64,000 nt of DNA from NCBI RefSeq assembly GCF_001704155.1, contig NZ_CP016294.1, forward strand, positions 1,733,501-1,797,500, in the 5' to 3' direction. The position numbers were made by a program, and so were the translations under genes. Positions 1-7,575 of this stretch are shown in pieces (within the stretch, counting starts at the first letter, position 1; every line of letters starts with the position of its first letter). The DNA is from Stenotrophomonas rhizophila. Lineage in GTDB: Bacteria; Pseudomonadota; Gammaproteobacteria; Xanthomonadales; Xanthomonadaceae. Under the pieces are notes generated by a model. It made no database searches. It was not told the origin of the DNA and saw only the letters and a program-made list of their open reading frames with translations.

Positions 1-83
1 CCCGGCGGCGGGCCGGGCGGGGTGCAGGCGGCCAGCAGCGACAGCAGCGCGGGAACGAGCAGGAACTTCGGCAGAGCACGCAT
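1..83 (-). CDS. Putative lipoprotein, N-terminal fragment cut by the window edge
   Basis: The minus strand opens with an ATG at 83 and reads a basic start followed by a hydrophobic run and the lipobox L-A-A-C, with the lipidated cysteine at residue 20. A Pro/Gly-rich stretch follows and the frame leaves the window. This is a classic signal peptidase II signal, so the mature protein should be membrane anchored. Only 27 residues are visible, so the function cannot be assigned. It is divergent from the DUF6164 gene, with 63 bp between the two start codons. Confidence 0.6.
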   Translation of the reverse strand, partial: MRALPKFLLVPALLSLLAACTPPGPPP

Positions 84-134
84 GGGCGGCACCGGATGGA
101 AAATGGGACGCAAGGGTAGCGCATCGCCGGGCGC

Positions 135-140
135 TATCAT
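135..140 (+). promoter_or_regulatory. Candidate -10 box (TATCAT), leaderless arrangement
   Basis: TATCAT matches the -10 consensus at 5 of 6 positions and ends 6 nt before the ATG at 147. Transcription would therefore start at or next to the start codon. No good -35 box is visible at 16-18 bp, so this is tentative. Confidence 0.35.
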
Positions 141-146
141 GGGCGC

Positions 147-512
147 ATGTCGAAACTGCTGCTCAACCTGCGCAATGTCGCGGACGATGAAATCCAGGAT
201 GTGATCACCCTGCTGGACCGGGCGGGCATCGCCCATTACCGCACCGAACCCAGCCCGTGGGGAATCTCCTTTGGCGGGATCTGGATCCGCGACGACGCCG
301 ACCAGCCCCGGGCCAAGGCCCTGATGGCCGAGTACCAGCAGGCGCGCGGCGAGCGGGTCCGCGCCGAGCGCCAGGCCGCGCTGGCCGACGGCAGCGCCGA
401 AACCTTCGGCACGCTGCTGCGGCGCCGCCCGCTGTTCGTGGTGGCGGTGCTGGCCGGCATGCTGGTGGCCGCCGCGCTGGTACTGCTGCCGTTCGTGCTG
501 CTGCGCGGCTGA
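147..512 (+). CDS. DUF6164 family small membrane protein
   Basis: This 121-residue protein has a soluble N-terminal part (about 1-70) resembling the DUF2007-type fold, with an acidic linker and a basic patch. One strongly hydrophobic segment follows at about 94-119, probably a C-terminal membrane anchor. The family is common in Xanthomonadaceae and has no established function. There is no Shine-Dalgarno before the ATG, consistent with the -10 box placed 6 nt upstream. The next gene, trhO, follows 45 bp later with its own putative promoter. The family name is recalled from similarity and no search was run. Confidence 0.75.
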   Translation: MSKLLLNLRNVADDEIQDVITLLDRAGIAHYRTEPSPWGISFGGIWIRDDADQPRAKALMAEYQQARGERVRAERQAALADGSAETFGTLLRRRPLFVVAVLAGMLVAAALVLLPFVLLRG

Positions 513-545
513 ATGGCCGGTTGGGCGGGTGGGGCGGGGCCCGGG

Positions 546-551
546 TAAAAT
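546..551 (+). promoter_or_regulatory. Candidate -10 box (TAAAAT) for trhO, leaderless arrangement
   Basis: TAAAAT ends 6 nt before the trhO ATG at 558. A TTGGGC at 521-526 could be a -35 box, but the spacer would be 19 bp. The geometry predicts a 5' end at or very near the start codon. Confidence 0.35.
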
Positions 552-557
552 GGGCGG

Positions 558-1304
558 ATGATCGCCAATACCGCCGCCTATCACTTCACCCCGATCGCCG
601 ACCCGGACGCGCTGTGTGCCACGCTGCTGGCGCGCGCCGAGGCGGCCGCACTGCGTGGCACCGTGCTGGTGGCGGGCGAGGGCATCAACCTGTTCCTGGC
701 CGGCCCTGAAGCCGGCATCGACGGCTTCTACGCCGCGCTGCGCGCCGATCCGCGCTTCGAGGGGCTGCGGGTGAAGACCAGCTACAGCCGGATGCAGCCG
801 TTCGCCCGGCTCAAGGCCAAGGTCAAGCCAGAGATCATCAGCTTCCGCATCGACGACGGCCAGCCGCTGGCCTATCCACGCGCCCCCTCGGTGGACCCGG
901 CCACGGTGCAGCGCTGGCTGCGCCAGGGCCATGACGATGACGGCAAGCCGGTGGTCATGCTCGATACCCGCAATACCCAGGAAATCGAGTACGGCACCTT
1001 CCAGGATGCGCTGGTGCTGCCGATAACAAAGTTCACCGACCTGCCCGAGGCACTGGCCCCGCACCGCGACGCGTTGCGTGACAGCACCGTGGTCAGCTTC
1101 TGCACCGGTGGCATCCGCTGCGAAAAGGCCGCGCTGTGGATGCGCAACGACGGCATGGACAACGTGCTGCAGCTGGACGGCGGCATCCTCGGCTACTTCG
1201 AGGCCGTGGGCGGCGAAGGCTACGACGGCCGCTGTTTCGTGTTCGATGAACGCGTGGCCCTCGACGCGGAATTGAAGCCGCTGGTTGACCAGGCCGCCGA
1301 TTGA
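558..1304 (+). CDS. trhO: tRNA uridine(34) hydroxylase / rhodanese-family protein TrhO (YceA)
   Basis: TrhO (YceA) makes 5-hydroxyuridine at the wobble position of tRNAs in an oxygen-dependent reaction. The 248-residue protein has the N-terminal acylphosphatase-like part (1-95) and a rhodanese domain (about 110-225). The active-site loop C-T-G-G-I-R-C-E-K carries cysteines at 182 and 188. E. coli TrhO is about 350 residues, and this version ends soon after the rhodanese domain, lacking the C-terminal extension. The family is well recognised. That the short form catalyses the same hydroxylation is inference. Confidence 0.85.
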   Translation: MIANTAAYHFTPIADPDALCATLLARAEAAALRGTVLVAGEGINLFLAGPEAGIDGFYAALRADPRFEGLRVKTSYSRMQPFARLKAKVKPEIISFRIDDGQPLAYPRAPSVDPATVQRWLRQGHDDDGKPVVMLDTRNTQEIEYGTFQDALVLPITKFTDLPEALAPHRDALRDSTVVSFCTGGIRCEKAALWMRNDGMDNVLQLDGGILGYFEAVGGEGYDGRCFVFDERVALDAELKPLVDQAAD

Positions 1305-1383
1305 TATCGCGCGGGAATCAGCATTCCGCCAGCGGCCATGGTGTCCTTCGAGCGGCGCCCCCATCAACAGGGGATAACCTTTG

Positions 1384-2391
1384 ATGGAACGCCCCATGCA
1401 ACTGTCGATTCTTGATCTGGCCCCGGTCTGCGAGGGCAGCGATACCACCCAGGCCTTTGCCAACATGCTGGACCTGGCCCAGCACGCAGAAGGCTGGGGC
1501 TTCCACCGCTACTGGCTGGCCGAGCACCACAACATGCCAGGCATCGCCAGCGCCGCCACTGCGGTGCTGATCGGCCACGTGGCCGGCGGCACCCAGCGCA
1601 TCCGCGTCGGGGCTGGCGGGATCATGCTGCCGAACCACTCCCCGCTGCAGGTGGCCGAACAGTTCGGCACGCTCGCCTCGCTGTACCCGGACCGCATCGA
1701 CCTCGGCCTGGGCCGCGCGCCGGGCACCGACCAGCCCACCGCGCGCGCCCTGCGGCGCTACTTCGACAGCGCCGACCAGTTCCCGCAGGACGTGCGCGAG
1801 CTGCTGCACTATTTCGAGCCGGCGCAGCCCGGGCAGGCCGTGCGCGCGGTCCCCGGCGCGGGCATCCCGGTGCCGGTGTGGCTGCTGGGCTCCAGCCTGT
1901 TCAGTGCACGCTTGGCGGCGGCAATGGGCCTGCCGTTTGCCTTCGCTTCGCATTTCGCCCCGGATGCGATGGACGAAGCGCTGGCGGTGTATCGCCGCGA
2001 GTTCCGCGCCTCGCAGTACCTCACCGCGCCGTACGCGGTGCTGGGCCTGAACGTGGTGGCGGCCGAATCCGAAGCCGAGGCCAAGCGCCTGTTCACCACC
2101 CAGCAGCAGAGCTTCGTCAACCTGCGTCGCGGCCTGCCGGGCCTGATTCCACCGCCGATCGACGACATCGAAGCCTTCTGGCAGCCGCACGAGAAGATCG
2201 GCGTGCAGAACGCGCTGGCCTGCGCGGTGGTCGGCGACCAGCGCCAGGTCAGCGAAGGCATGGCCGCGTTCGCCGCACGCCACAAGCCCGACGAACTGCT
2301 GCTGACCGCCAACATCTACGACCATGGCGCGCGCAGGCGCTCGTTCGGGTTGGCGATGCAGGCGCGCCGCGACCTTGCTGACCGGTTCTGA
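1384..2391 (+). CDS. LLM-class (luciferase-like) flavin-dependent oxidoreductase, YhbW type
   Basis: This 335-residue member of the bacterial luciferase-like monooxygenase superfamily uses reduced flavin. The N-terminus contains the W-L-A-E-H-H motif, followed by the [10 protein letters not shown] strand typical of the MsnO8/YhbW subgroup. An [11 protein letters not shown] segment follows. The substrate is unknown. The ATG at 1384 is preceded by AGGGG about 10 nt upstream; a TTG at 1381 and an in-frame ATG at 1396 are alternatives. It appears to be monocistronic. Confidence 0.85.
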   Translation: MERPMQLSILDLAPVCEGSDTTQAFANMLDLAQHAEGWGFHRYWLAEHHNMPGIASAATAVLIGHVAGGTQRIRVGAGGIMLPNHSPLQVAEQFGTLASLYPDRIDLGLGRAPGTDQPTARALRRYFDSADQFPQDVRELLHYFEPAQPGQAVRAVPGAGIPVPVWLLGSSLFSARLAAAMGLPFAFASHFAPDAMDEALAVYRREFRASQYLTAPYAVLGLNVVAAESEAEAKRLFTTQQQSFVNLRRGLPGLIPPPIDDIEAFWQPHEKIGVQNALACAVVGDQRQVSEGMAAFAARHKPDELLLTANIYDHGARRRSFGLAMQARRDLADRF

Positions 2392-2541
2392 CGTTGAACG
2401 CGTCGCCACGCGCCCGGTAAATGATGTACCGGCTGTGCGGCTCTCCACGACATGCCACGCGAAGGCGACGTGACCATCCGGTTCACGTCGCCATTCCCAC
2501 CCTTCCGGTGTGATGGAGCTCCTTATTCCAGGAGTCACCGC

Positions 2542-3042
2542 ATGGCCGACCAAGATCGCCAGCAGCACATCGAACAGCTGGCCGAACTGATCCGCGACGT
2601 GGACATCGCCATGTTCACCACCACCGGCGTGGACGGGCGCCTGTACAGCCGCCCGCTGGGCACCCAGGAAGTCGAATTCGACGGCGACCTGTGGTTCGCC
2701 ACCGCCGCCGACAGCCCCAAAGTGGCCGAGATCGCGCTCAATCCGCGCGTCAACGTGGCCTATGCCTCGCAGTCTAAGAACACCTACGTCTCGGTGGCGG
2801 GCATCGCGCGCATCGTCGACGACCGCGCCAAGGTGGAGGAACTGTGGTCGCCGCCGATGAAGCTGTTCTTCCCCGGCGGCAAGGACGATCCGAACCTGCG
2901 GCTCATCCACGTGCGTGCCGAGTCGGCAGAGTACTGGGACGGCCCCGGCACGCTGCTGGGCAAGGCGCTGAGCTTCGTGCTCTCCGCCGTCAGCGATGAC
3001 CCCAGCACCTTGTCCGACAACGGCGTCGTGGACCTGCGTTAG
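2542..3042 (+). CDS. General stress protein 26-like, pyridoxamine 5'-phosphate oxidase-fold protein
   Basis: The protein has 166 residues with a split-barrel flavin-binding fold. The segment around M-F-T-T-T-G-V-D-G-R-L-Y-S-R-P-L is typical of the 'stress protein 26' branch of the PNPOx superfamily, which binds FMN/FAD and is linked to stress responses. AGGAG ends 7 nt before the ATG and decides the start. The C-terminal four bases overlap the convergent exoD-like gene tail to tail. The enzymatic reaction is not known. Confidence 0.8.
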   Translation: MADQDRQQHIEQLAELIRDVDIAMFTTTGVDGRLYSRPLGTQEVEFDGDLWFATAADSPKVAEIALNPRVNVAYASQSKNTYVSVAGIARIVDDRAKVEELWSPPMKLFFPGGKDDPNLRLIHVRAESAEYWDGPGTLLGKALSFVLSAVSDDPSTLSDNGVVDLR

Positions 3043-3698
3043 AACCAGCGCTGGAACAGCTCGGTCAGGTAGTGCACCAACTGGCCGGAGCTGAAGCTGA
3101 AGAACAGCACCGCGGCAATCGCGCCGATCCAGTTGACCAGCATCAGGGAGCCGTCGCGTTCCAGCAGCGCCAGCGAGAACAGCAGCAGCTGGAACCCGAA
3201 CAGGTAGTTGGTGAACGGGATCGGCAGCGACAGCAGCACGCCGGTCAGCACCAGCAGCAGGCCGGTGAATGCATGCGCCGGCAAGGGCACGAGAAGGGCC
3301 GGACGACGCGGCTTGAGCATGCGATCCAGACGGCGCAGCGCGCCGTCGATCTTCCCCAGGAATTTATGCATCGTGCCGCGTCGCGGCCCGCGGTTGGCGA
3401 TGAAGCCCGGCAGCCACGGGCGCCGCATGCCGCACAGCATCTGCACGCCGATCAGGACTACCAGCGGACCGCTCACGGCGCCGCCCAGCCCGGGAACCGG
3501 AATGAACGACGGCAGGATCGCAATGAACAGGAACACGCCGAACGCGCTCTGCTGCAGGCCCTGCAGGATCTGCCCCAGGCGCAGGCGTTCATCGGGATCG
3601 CCGTGGTCGAACATCGCCAGCAGCGTACGGATGCCTTCGTTCTGGTATTCCGGCCGGCCCTGGTCCGGCGCCGGAGGCGGATCAGCCGGTGAGTTCAT
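3039..3698 (-). CDS. ExoD-family exopolysaccharide synthesis membrane protein
   Basis: This 219-residue integral membrane protein matches the ExoD family, first described in Sinorhizobium exopolysaccharide production. An N-terminal cytoplasmic region is followed by hydrophobic blocks around residues 45-75 and 130-215 and a Pro/Gly-rich segment I-P-V-P-G-L-G. The start ATG at 3698 overlaps the end of the upstream CNNM/CorC gene by 17 bp, so the two are probably co-transcribed. The exact biochemical role of the family is unresolved. Confidence 0.8.
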   Translation of the reverse strand: MNSPADPPPAPDQGRPEYQNEGIRTLLAMFDHGDPDERLRLGQILQGLQQSAFGVFLFIAILPSFIPVPGLGGAVSGPLVVLIGVQMLCGMRRPWLPGFIANRGPRRGTMHKFLGKIDGALRRLDRMLKPRRPALLVPLPAHAFTGLLLVLTGVLLSLPIPFTNYLFGFQLLLFSLALLERDGSLMLVNWIGAIAAVLFFSFSSGQLVHYLTELFQRWF

Positions 3699-5025
3699 CA
3701 GTCTCCTCTTCGGCCAGCGTGCGCAGCAGCAGCTTGTCCACGCGCGCGCCGTCCAGGTCGACGATCTCGATGCGCCAGCCGGCCCAGTCGAAGTATTCCC
3801 CGGCATGCGGAATGCGGCCGAAGTAGTGGATGCACATGCCGGCCAGCGTGTAGTAGTCGCCGTCATCGGCATCGGGCAGTTCGGCGTTGCCCATCAGTTC
3901 GCGCAGGTCTTCGATCGACAATGACCCGTCCACCAGCAGCGAGCCGTCCTCGCGGGTCACCACCAGCGCGTCCTCGTCGACGTTCTCCACCGACTGCATG
4001 CGGCCGACCACCGCGCCCATCAGGTCGCTGATGGTCACCAGCCCCTGGATCTCGCCGTACTCATCCACCACCAGCGCCACCGACTGCTGCTCCTCGCGGA
4101 AGATCTCCAGCAGCTTCATCGCATGGGTGGATTCGGAAACATACAGCGGCTCGCGCAGTTGCTGGAACAGCGAGTGCTCATCGCGCGCCAGGCGGGTGAC
4201 CAGGCTCTTGACCTCGAGCACGCCGACGATGTCCTGGTCGTTGCCGCGGAACACCGGGTAGCGCGAGAACTCGTGCTCGCGCATGGTGGCCAGGTTCTTC
4301 TCCGCGTCGGCCTGGGTATCCAGCCAGGCGATCCGGTTGCGCGGGGTCATCAGGCTGTCGGCAGTGCGGTCGCCCAGGCGCATCACCCGGTTCATCATGT
4401 CGCGCTCATGCGCGTCGATCACGCCGGCCTCGTGGCTCTCAGCCACCAGCATGCGGATCTCCTCTTCGGTCACGCTGGCCGCTTCGTCCTTGCCCAGTCC
4501 CAGCAGGCGCAGAACCAGCCGTGTGGTGTGAGAAAGCAGCCACACGAACGGGAAGGCAATCCGGGCCAGCCCGCTCATGGGTAGCGCGACCAGTCCGGCG
4601 ATGTCCTCGGAACGGGTGATGGCGAGACGTTTGGGTACCAGTTCGCCGAAGATCAGCGTCAGGAACGTGATCAGGGCCACGGCGAGGGTCTTGCCGATCA
4701 CCGCCGACCAGGGCTGCGGTTCATTGAACAGCGGGAAATTGGCCGACAGCGCCGGGAACAGGCTCTGCAGGTTCAGGGCGATGGCGCTGCCGATGGCATC
4801 GCCGCCGTAAACACCCGTCAGGATGCCGATCAGGGTGATGCCGATCTGGACGGTGGACAGGAAGCTTTCCGGCTTTTCCGACAGTTCCAGCGCGCGCTGT
4901 GCCCGCTTGCTGGTGGCGGCCATCTGCTTGAGCCGGCTCTTGCGCGAGGTCATGACCGACATTTCGGACATGGCAAAGAAGCCGTTGAGCAGAATCAGGG
5001 CCAGTACGATGATGAGTTCAAACAC
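3682..5025 (-). CDS. Hemolysin/CNNM-CorC family membrane protein (DUF21-CBS-CorC_HlyC)
   Basis: The protein has 447 residues. It begins with an N-terminal DUF21 transmembrane domain (about 1-185, four hydrophobic segments). A CBS pair follows (about 205-330, including M-T-P-R-N-R-I-A-W-L and a second V-D-E-Y-G-E-I-Q-G-L-V-T half). The CorC_HlyC domain lies at about 345-435. The family is linked to magnesium/cobalt efflux and ion homeostasis; the name 'hemolysin' is historical. It is first in a two-gene minus-strand unit with the ExoD-like gene. Confidence 0.87.
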   Translation of the reverse strand: MFELIIVLALILLNGFFAMSEMSVMTSRKSRLKQMAATSKRAQRALELSEKPESFLSTVQIGITLIGILTGVYGGDAIGSAIALNLQSLFPALSANFPLFNEPQPWSAVIGKTLAVALITFLTLIFGELVPKRLAITRSEDIAGLVALPMSGLARIAFPFVWLLSHTTRLVLRLLGLGKDEAASVTEEEIRMLVAESHEAGVIDAHERDMMNRVMRLGDRTADSLMTPRNRIAWLDTQADAEKNLATMREHEFSRYPVFRGNDQDIVGVLEVKSLVTRLARDEHSLFQQLREPLYVSESTHAMKLLEIFREEQQSVALVVDEYGEIQGLVTISDLMGAVVGRMQSVENVDEDALVVTREDGSLLVDGSLSIEDLRELMGNAELPDADDGDYYTLAGMCIHYFGRIPHAGEYFDWAGWRIEIVDLDGARVDKLLLRTLAEEETDELTG

Positions 5026-5242
5026 GGGCGTCTTCCCCGGTTGGTGGCAGGGAGGGCGTGTTCAAGCGCGGGCGGCTACCGGGCCAGGTCAGGCCTGGCG
5101 GGCGCGGCGGGGGATAAGGGTCGTCGTCCATAGAGTGCACCCGAAGGTGCCCGCGCATCTTAACAAAAGCCGGGGGGAGGGGTGCAAACAGGGTCGTTCA
5201 GGTGGCCCGGTGGCAGTGTGAAGACGACGGGAGTACCCGGAT

Positions 5243-5260
5243 TGGACATCAAACCGTCAT
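5243..5260 (+). promoter_or_regulatory. Candidate Pho box upstream of the DUF47-Pit pair
   Basis: Two 7-bp near-repeats, TGGACAT and CCGTCAT, are separated by the AT-rich CAAA and followed by AATT. This gives the 11-bp periodicity of PhoB sites. They match the E. coli half-site CTGTCAT at 4/7 and 6/7. The site lies 47 bp upstream of the DUF47 start. It is a weak match and inference only. Confidence 0.3.
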
Positions 5261-5306
5261 AATTCCGCCCGGTGCCGTCCTTCCTCGACGGCGAATAGGT
5301 TTCTCA

Positions 5307-5933
5307 ATGTTCTCTCTGCAGACCATTTTCGGCTCCGGCAAACAGTTCTACACCCTGCTGGACGAGGCTGCCCAGGCGGCCTACGACAGCGCCAAGGCGC
5401 TGCATTCGATGCTGCGCGACGCCGACCGGCAGCCCGCGCTTGACGCGTTCAAGCTGGCCCGCCTGCGCGAACGCGCCGCCTCGGACAAGATCAGCCAGGC
5501 GCTGGTGGACAGCTTCATGACCCCGATCGAGCGCGAAGACATCGAAGCGCTGGGCTCGGCGCTGTACAAGATTCCCAAGCAGGTCGAGAAGTTCGCCGAC
5601 CGCTACTCGCTGGCCACCAAGCATCTGGAACACATCGATTTCGCGCCGCGCGCGGCGATGCTCGAACAGGCCGCCAGCGTGGTGGTGGAGATGGTCCACG
5701 ACCTGCGCAACATGAACCTGGACCGGATGACCGCGCTCAACGAGAAGCTGCGTGCACTGGAGAACGAAGCCGACCGCCTGATGCTCGAGCTGTACCGCGA
5801 CATCTACTCCGGTCGCCTGGACAACCTGCAGATGTTCCTGCTCAAGGAATTCTTCGAGATCCTGGAAAAGGCCATCGACCGTTGCCGCGAGGCCGGTGTG
5901 GTGGCCTACCAGATCGTGCTGAAGAACAGCTGA
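5307..5933 (+). CDS. DUF47 / PhoU-like protein (TIGR00153) paired with Pit transporter
   Basis: The 208-residue all-helical protein belongs to the DUF47 family, distant relatives of PhoU, usually encoded next to low-affinity phosphate transporters and thought to regulate them. The start is set by the conserved M-F-S-L-Q-T-I-F-G. The sequence is rich in amphipathic helices (for example residues 45-75 and 130-170) and has no signal or membrane segment. The pit gene begins 13 bp downstream, so the two form an operon. Its role in controlling Pit is family-level inference. Confidence 0.87.
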   Translation: MFSLQTIFGSGKQFYTLLDEAAQAAYDSAKALHSMLRDADRQPALDAFKLARLRERAASDKISQALVDSFMTPIEREDIEALGSALYKIPKQVEKFADRYSLATKHLEHIDFAPRAAMLEQAASVVVEMVHDLRNMNLDRMTALNEKLRALENEADRLMLELYRDIYSGRLDNLQMFLLKEFFEILEKAIDRCREAGVVAYQIVLKNS

Positions 5934-5946
5934 CGGACGCCACAGC

Positions 5947-7068
5947 ATGCTGACCCTCGTTCTGGTGGTGATCCTGGCCGCGCTCGTCTTCGAGTTCATC
6001 AACGGCTTCCACGACACCGCCAACTCCATCGCCACCGTGGTGGCGACCAAGGTGCTCTCGCCCGGCTGGGCGGTGATGCTCGCCGCTTTCATGAACCTCA
6101 TCGGCGCCCTGACCGGCACCGCCGTGGCGCTGACCATCGCCTCGGGCCTGCTCAACACCGGCGTGGTTGACGTGACCCCGCAGGTGATCCTGTGCGCGCT
6201 GCTGGGAGGCATCATCTGGAACCTGATCACCTGGTGGAAGGGCCTGCCGTCGTCGTCCTCGCACGCGCTGATCGGTGGCCTGTGCGGCGCCGGCCTGGCC
6301 GCCGCCCACAACAACTGGGACGCGCTGATCTGGTCCGAACGCATCGGCACCTGGGCGCAGAACAAGGGCCTGCTGTGGAAGGTGTTCCTGCCGATGATCA
6401 CCTCGCCGATCGCCGGCTTCCTGCTCGGCATCGTGGTGATGCTGCTGCTGTGGGCGATCATCGCGGGCATGGCCAAGGCCGGTGGCTGGCTGGGCCGCCT
6501 GGCCCGCCCGCGCATCGTCAACGCGTTCTTCGGCAAGGCGCAGATCGTCTCGGCGGCTTACATGGGCTTCGCCCACGGCCACAACGACGCGCAGAAGACC
6601 ATGGGCATCATCGCCATGACCCTGATCGGCGCCGAGGCGACCGGGGCACTGAACGACCTGCCGTCCTGGCTGGCCTTCATGCACCCGGACGCGCACGCCG
6701 GTGACGGCATCGCGATGTGGATCGTGCTGACCTGCGCGGTGGTGATGGCCGCCGGTACCGCCTCGGGCGGCTGGAAGATCATCAAGACGCTGGGCCACAA
6801 GATGGTCAAGCTGCACCCGATCCACGGCTTCGCGGCCGAGACCAGCTCGGCCACGATCCTGACCCTGGCCGCGCACTTCGGCATGCCGGTTTCGACCACC
6901 CACAGCATCTCCACCGCCATCATGGGCGTGGGTTACGCCAAGAACCCGCGTTCGCTGCGCTTTGGCGTGATCGAACGCATCGTCTGGGCCTGGATCCTCA
7001 CCATCCCGGCCGCCGGCGGCTGCGCCTACCTGATCCTGAAGCTGTTCGAGCTGTTCGGCTGGACCTGA
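5947..7068 (+). CDS. Inorganic phosphate transporter, PitA/PHO4 family
   Basis: The protein has 373 residues and about ten membrane segments. The two inverted PHO4 signature motifs are visible: F-I-N-G-F-H-D-T-A-N-S near residues 17-28, and G-F-A-H-G-H-N-D-A-Q-K-T near 204-215. The family carries divalent-metal-phosphate complexes driven by the proton gradient, with low affinity. It is co-transcribed with the DUF47 gene and followed by a strong terminator. Confidence 0.93.
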   Translation: MLTLVLVVILAALVFEFINGFHDTANSIATVVATKVLSPGWAVMLAAFMNLIGALTGTAVALTIASGLLNTGVVDVTPQVILCALLGGIIWNLITWWKGLPSSSSHALIGGLCGAGLAAAHNNWDALIWSERIGTWAQNKGLLWKVFLPMITSPIAGFLLGIVVMLLLWAIIAGMAKAGGWLGRLARPRIVNAFFGKAQIVSAAYMGFAHGHNDAQKTMGIIAMTLIGAEATGALNDLPSWLAFMHPDAHAGDGIAMWIVLTCAVVMAAGTASGGWKIIKTLGHKMVKLHPIHGFAAETSSATILTLAAHFGMPVSTTHSISTAIMGVGYAKNPRSLRFGVIERIVWAWILTIPAAGGCAYLILKLFELFGWT

Positions 7069-7090
7069 TCGGGGTTGGTTTGGAAACGCG

Positions 7091-7118
7091 AAAAACCCGG
7101 CTTCGGCCGGGTTTTTTT
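7091..7118 (+). terminator. Rho-independent terminator after pit
   Basis: Stem AAAAACCCGGC, loop TTCG, GCCGGG followed by seven T. It lies 22 bp after the pit stop codon. Confidence 0.9.
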
Positions 7119-7198
7119 GTGTCTGCTGGTTGGTTGCGAAGAGCAGCGTTTTCATTTTTTCCGCCCCCGATAGATGGTCGCGTGCGGATACCAAAATC

Positions 7199-7276
7199 AG
7201 ACACGCATGGCGTGGCCCTACGCGGCGGGCATGCCGAATGTGCGTGGGGTCGGTAGCGTCGGTTCCCGAACGACGG
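7199..7276. repeat. Degenerate GTAG-type REP pair
   Basis: A palindrome ACACGC-atg-GCGTGG ends in CCTAC near 7221. A second begins with GTAG at about 7252 and continues as an imperfect CGTCGGTTC/GAACGACG palindrome. They resemble the better-preserved GTAG elements elsewhere in the window but have decayed. Confidence 0.4.
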
Positions 7277-7363
7277 CACGGAACGCCACCGCGGCCGGTA
7301 ACGCATCAAAATGATCGGCACCGCCGTTGATCTCCCATGGCCACCAACAAACCGTCGAGGGTC

Positions 7364-7434
7364 GGCGGGGGCGGGGGTACGGGGGCTTTGCGAAACATGG
7401 ATGTTTCGCAAGAGCCCGTACCCCTGCACCCGCC
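7364..7434. repeat. CATGGATG-hairpin element, shortened copy
   Basis: This long imperfect hairpin of about 71 nt has an outer stem GGCGGG...CCCGCC, a middle stem GGGGGTACGGG/CCCGTACCCC, and an inner stem GCGAAACAT/ATGTTTCGC around a GG loop. It shares the CATGGATG tip with copies at 53809, 54118 and 61952. It lacks the single-stranded GGGTTCACGGCGT-like arm that those have. Confidence 0.55.
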
Positions 7435-7540
7435 GGCCCAGCTCAGACCATGCGACGGCCACCGGCTGTTCGCCCAGATGCATGAAGCTGCAGGGCAGAG
7501 CCCGGCACTACGGAATTGCCTGCCACCCGCGAGAGCCAAA

Positions 7541-7566
7541 AAAAATCCCGCCGAAGCGGGATTTTT
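7541..7566 (-). terminator. Terminator of parE
   Basis: Near-perfect hairpin AAAAATCCCGC, loop CGAA, GCGGGATTTTT. It lies just beyond the parE stop codon and would also work on the plus strand. Confidence 0.85.
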
Positions 7567-7575
7567 CATCAGCAA

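Larger units (their letters stand above)
7069..7575. other. Repeat-bearing gap between pit and parE
   Basis: This 507-bp stretch holds no supportable gene. It contains the pit terminator, degenerate GTAG/CTAC palindromes (about 7199-7276), a long imperfect hairpin with a CATGGATG tip (7364-7434), and the terminator of the convergent parE gene. Short frames inside it have no ribosome-binding site or recognisable protein content. Confidence 0.6.
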
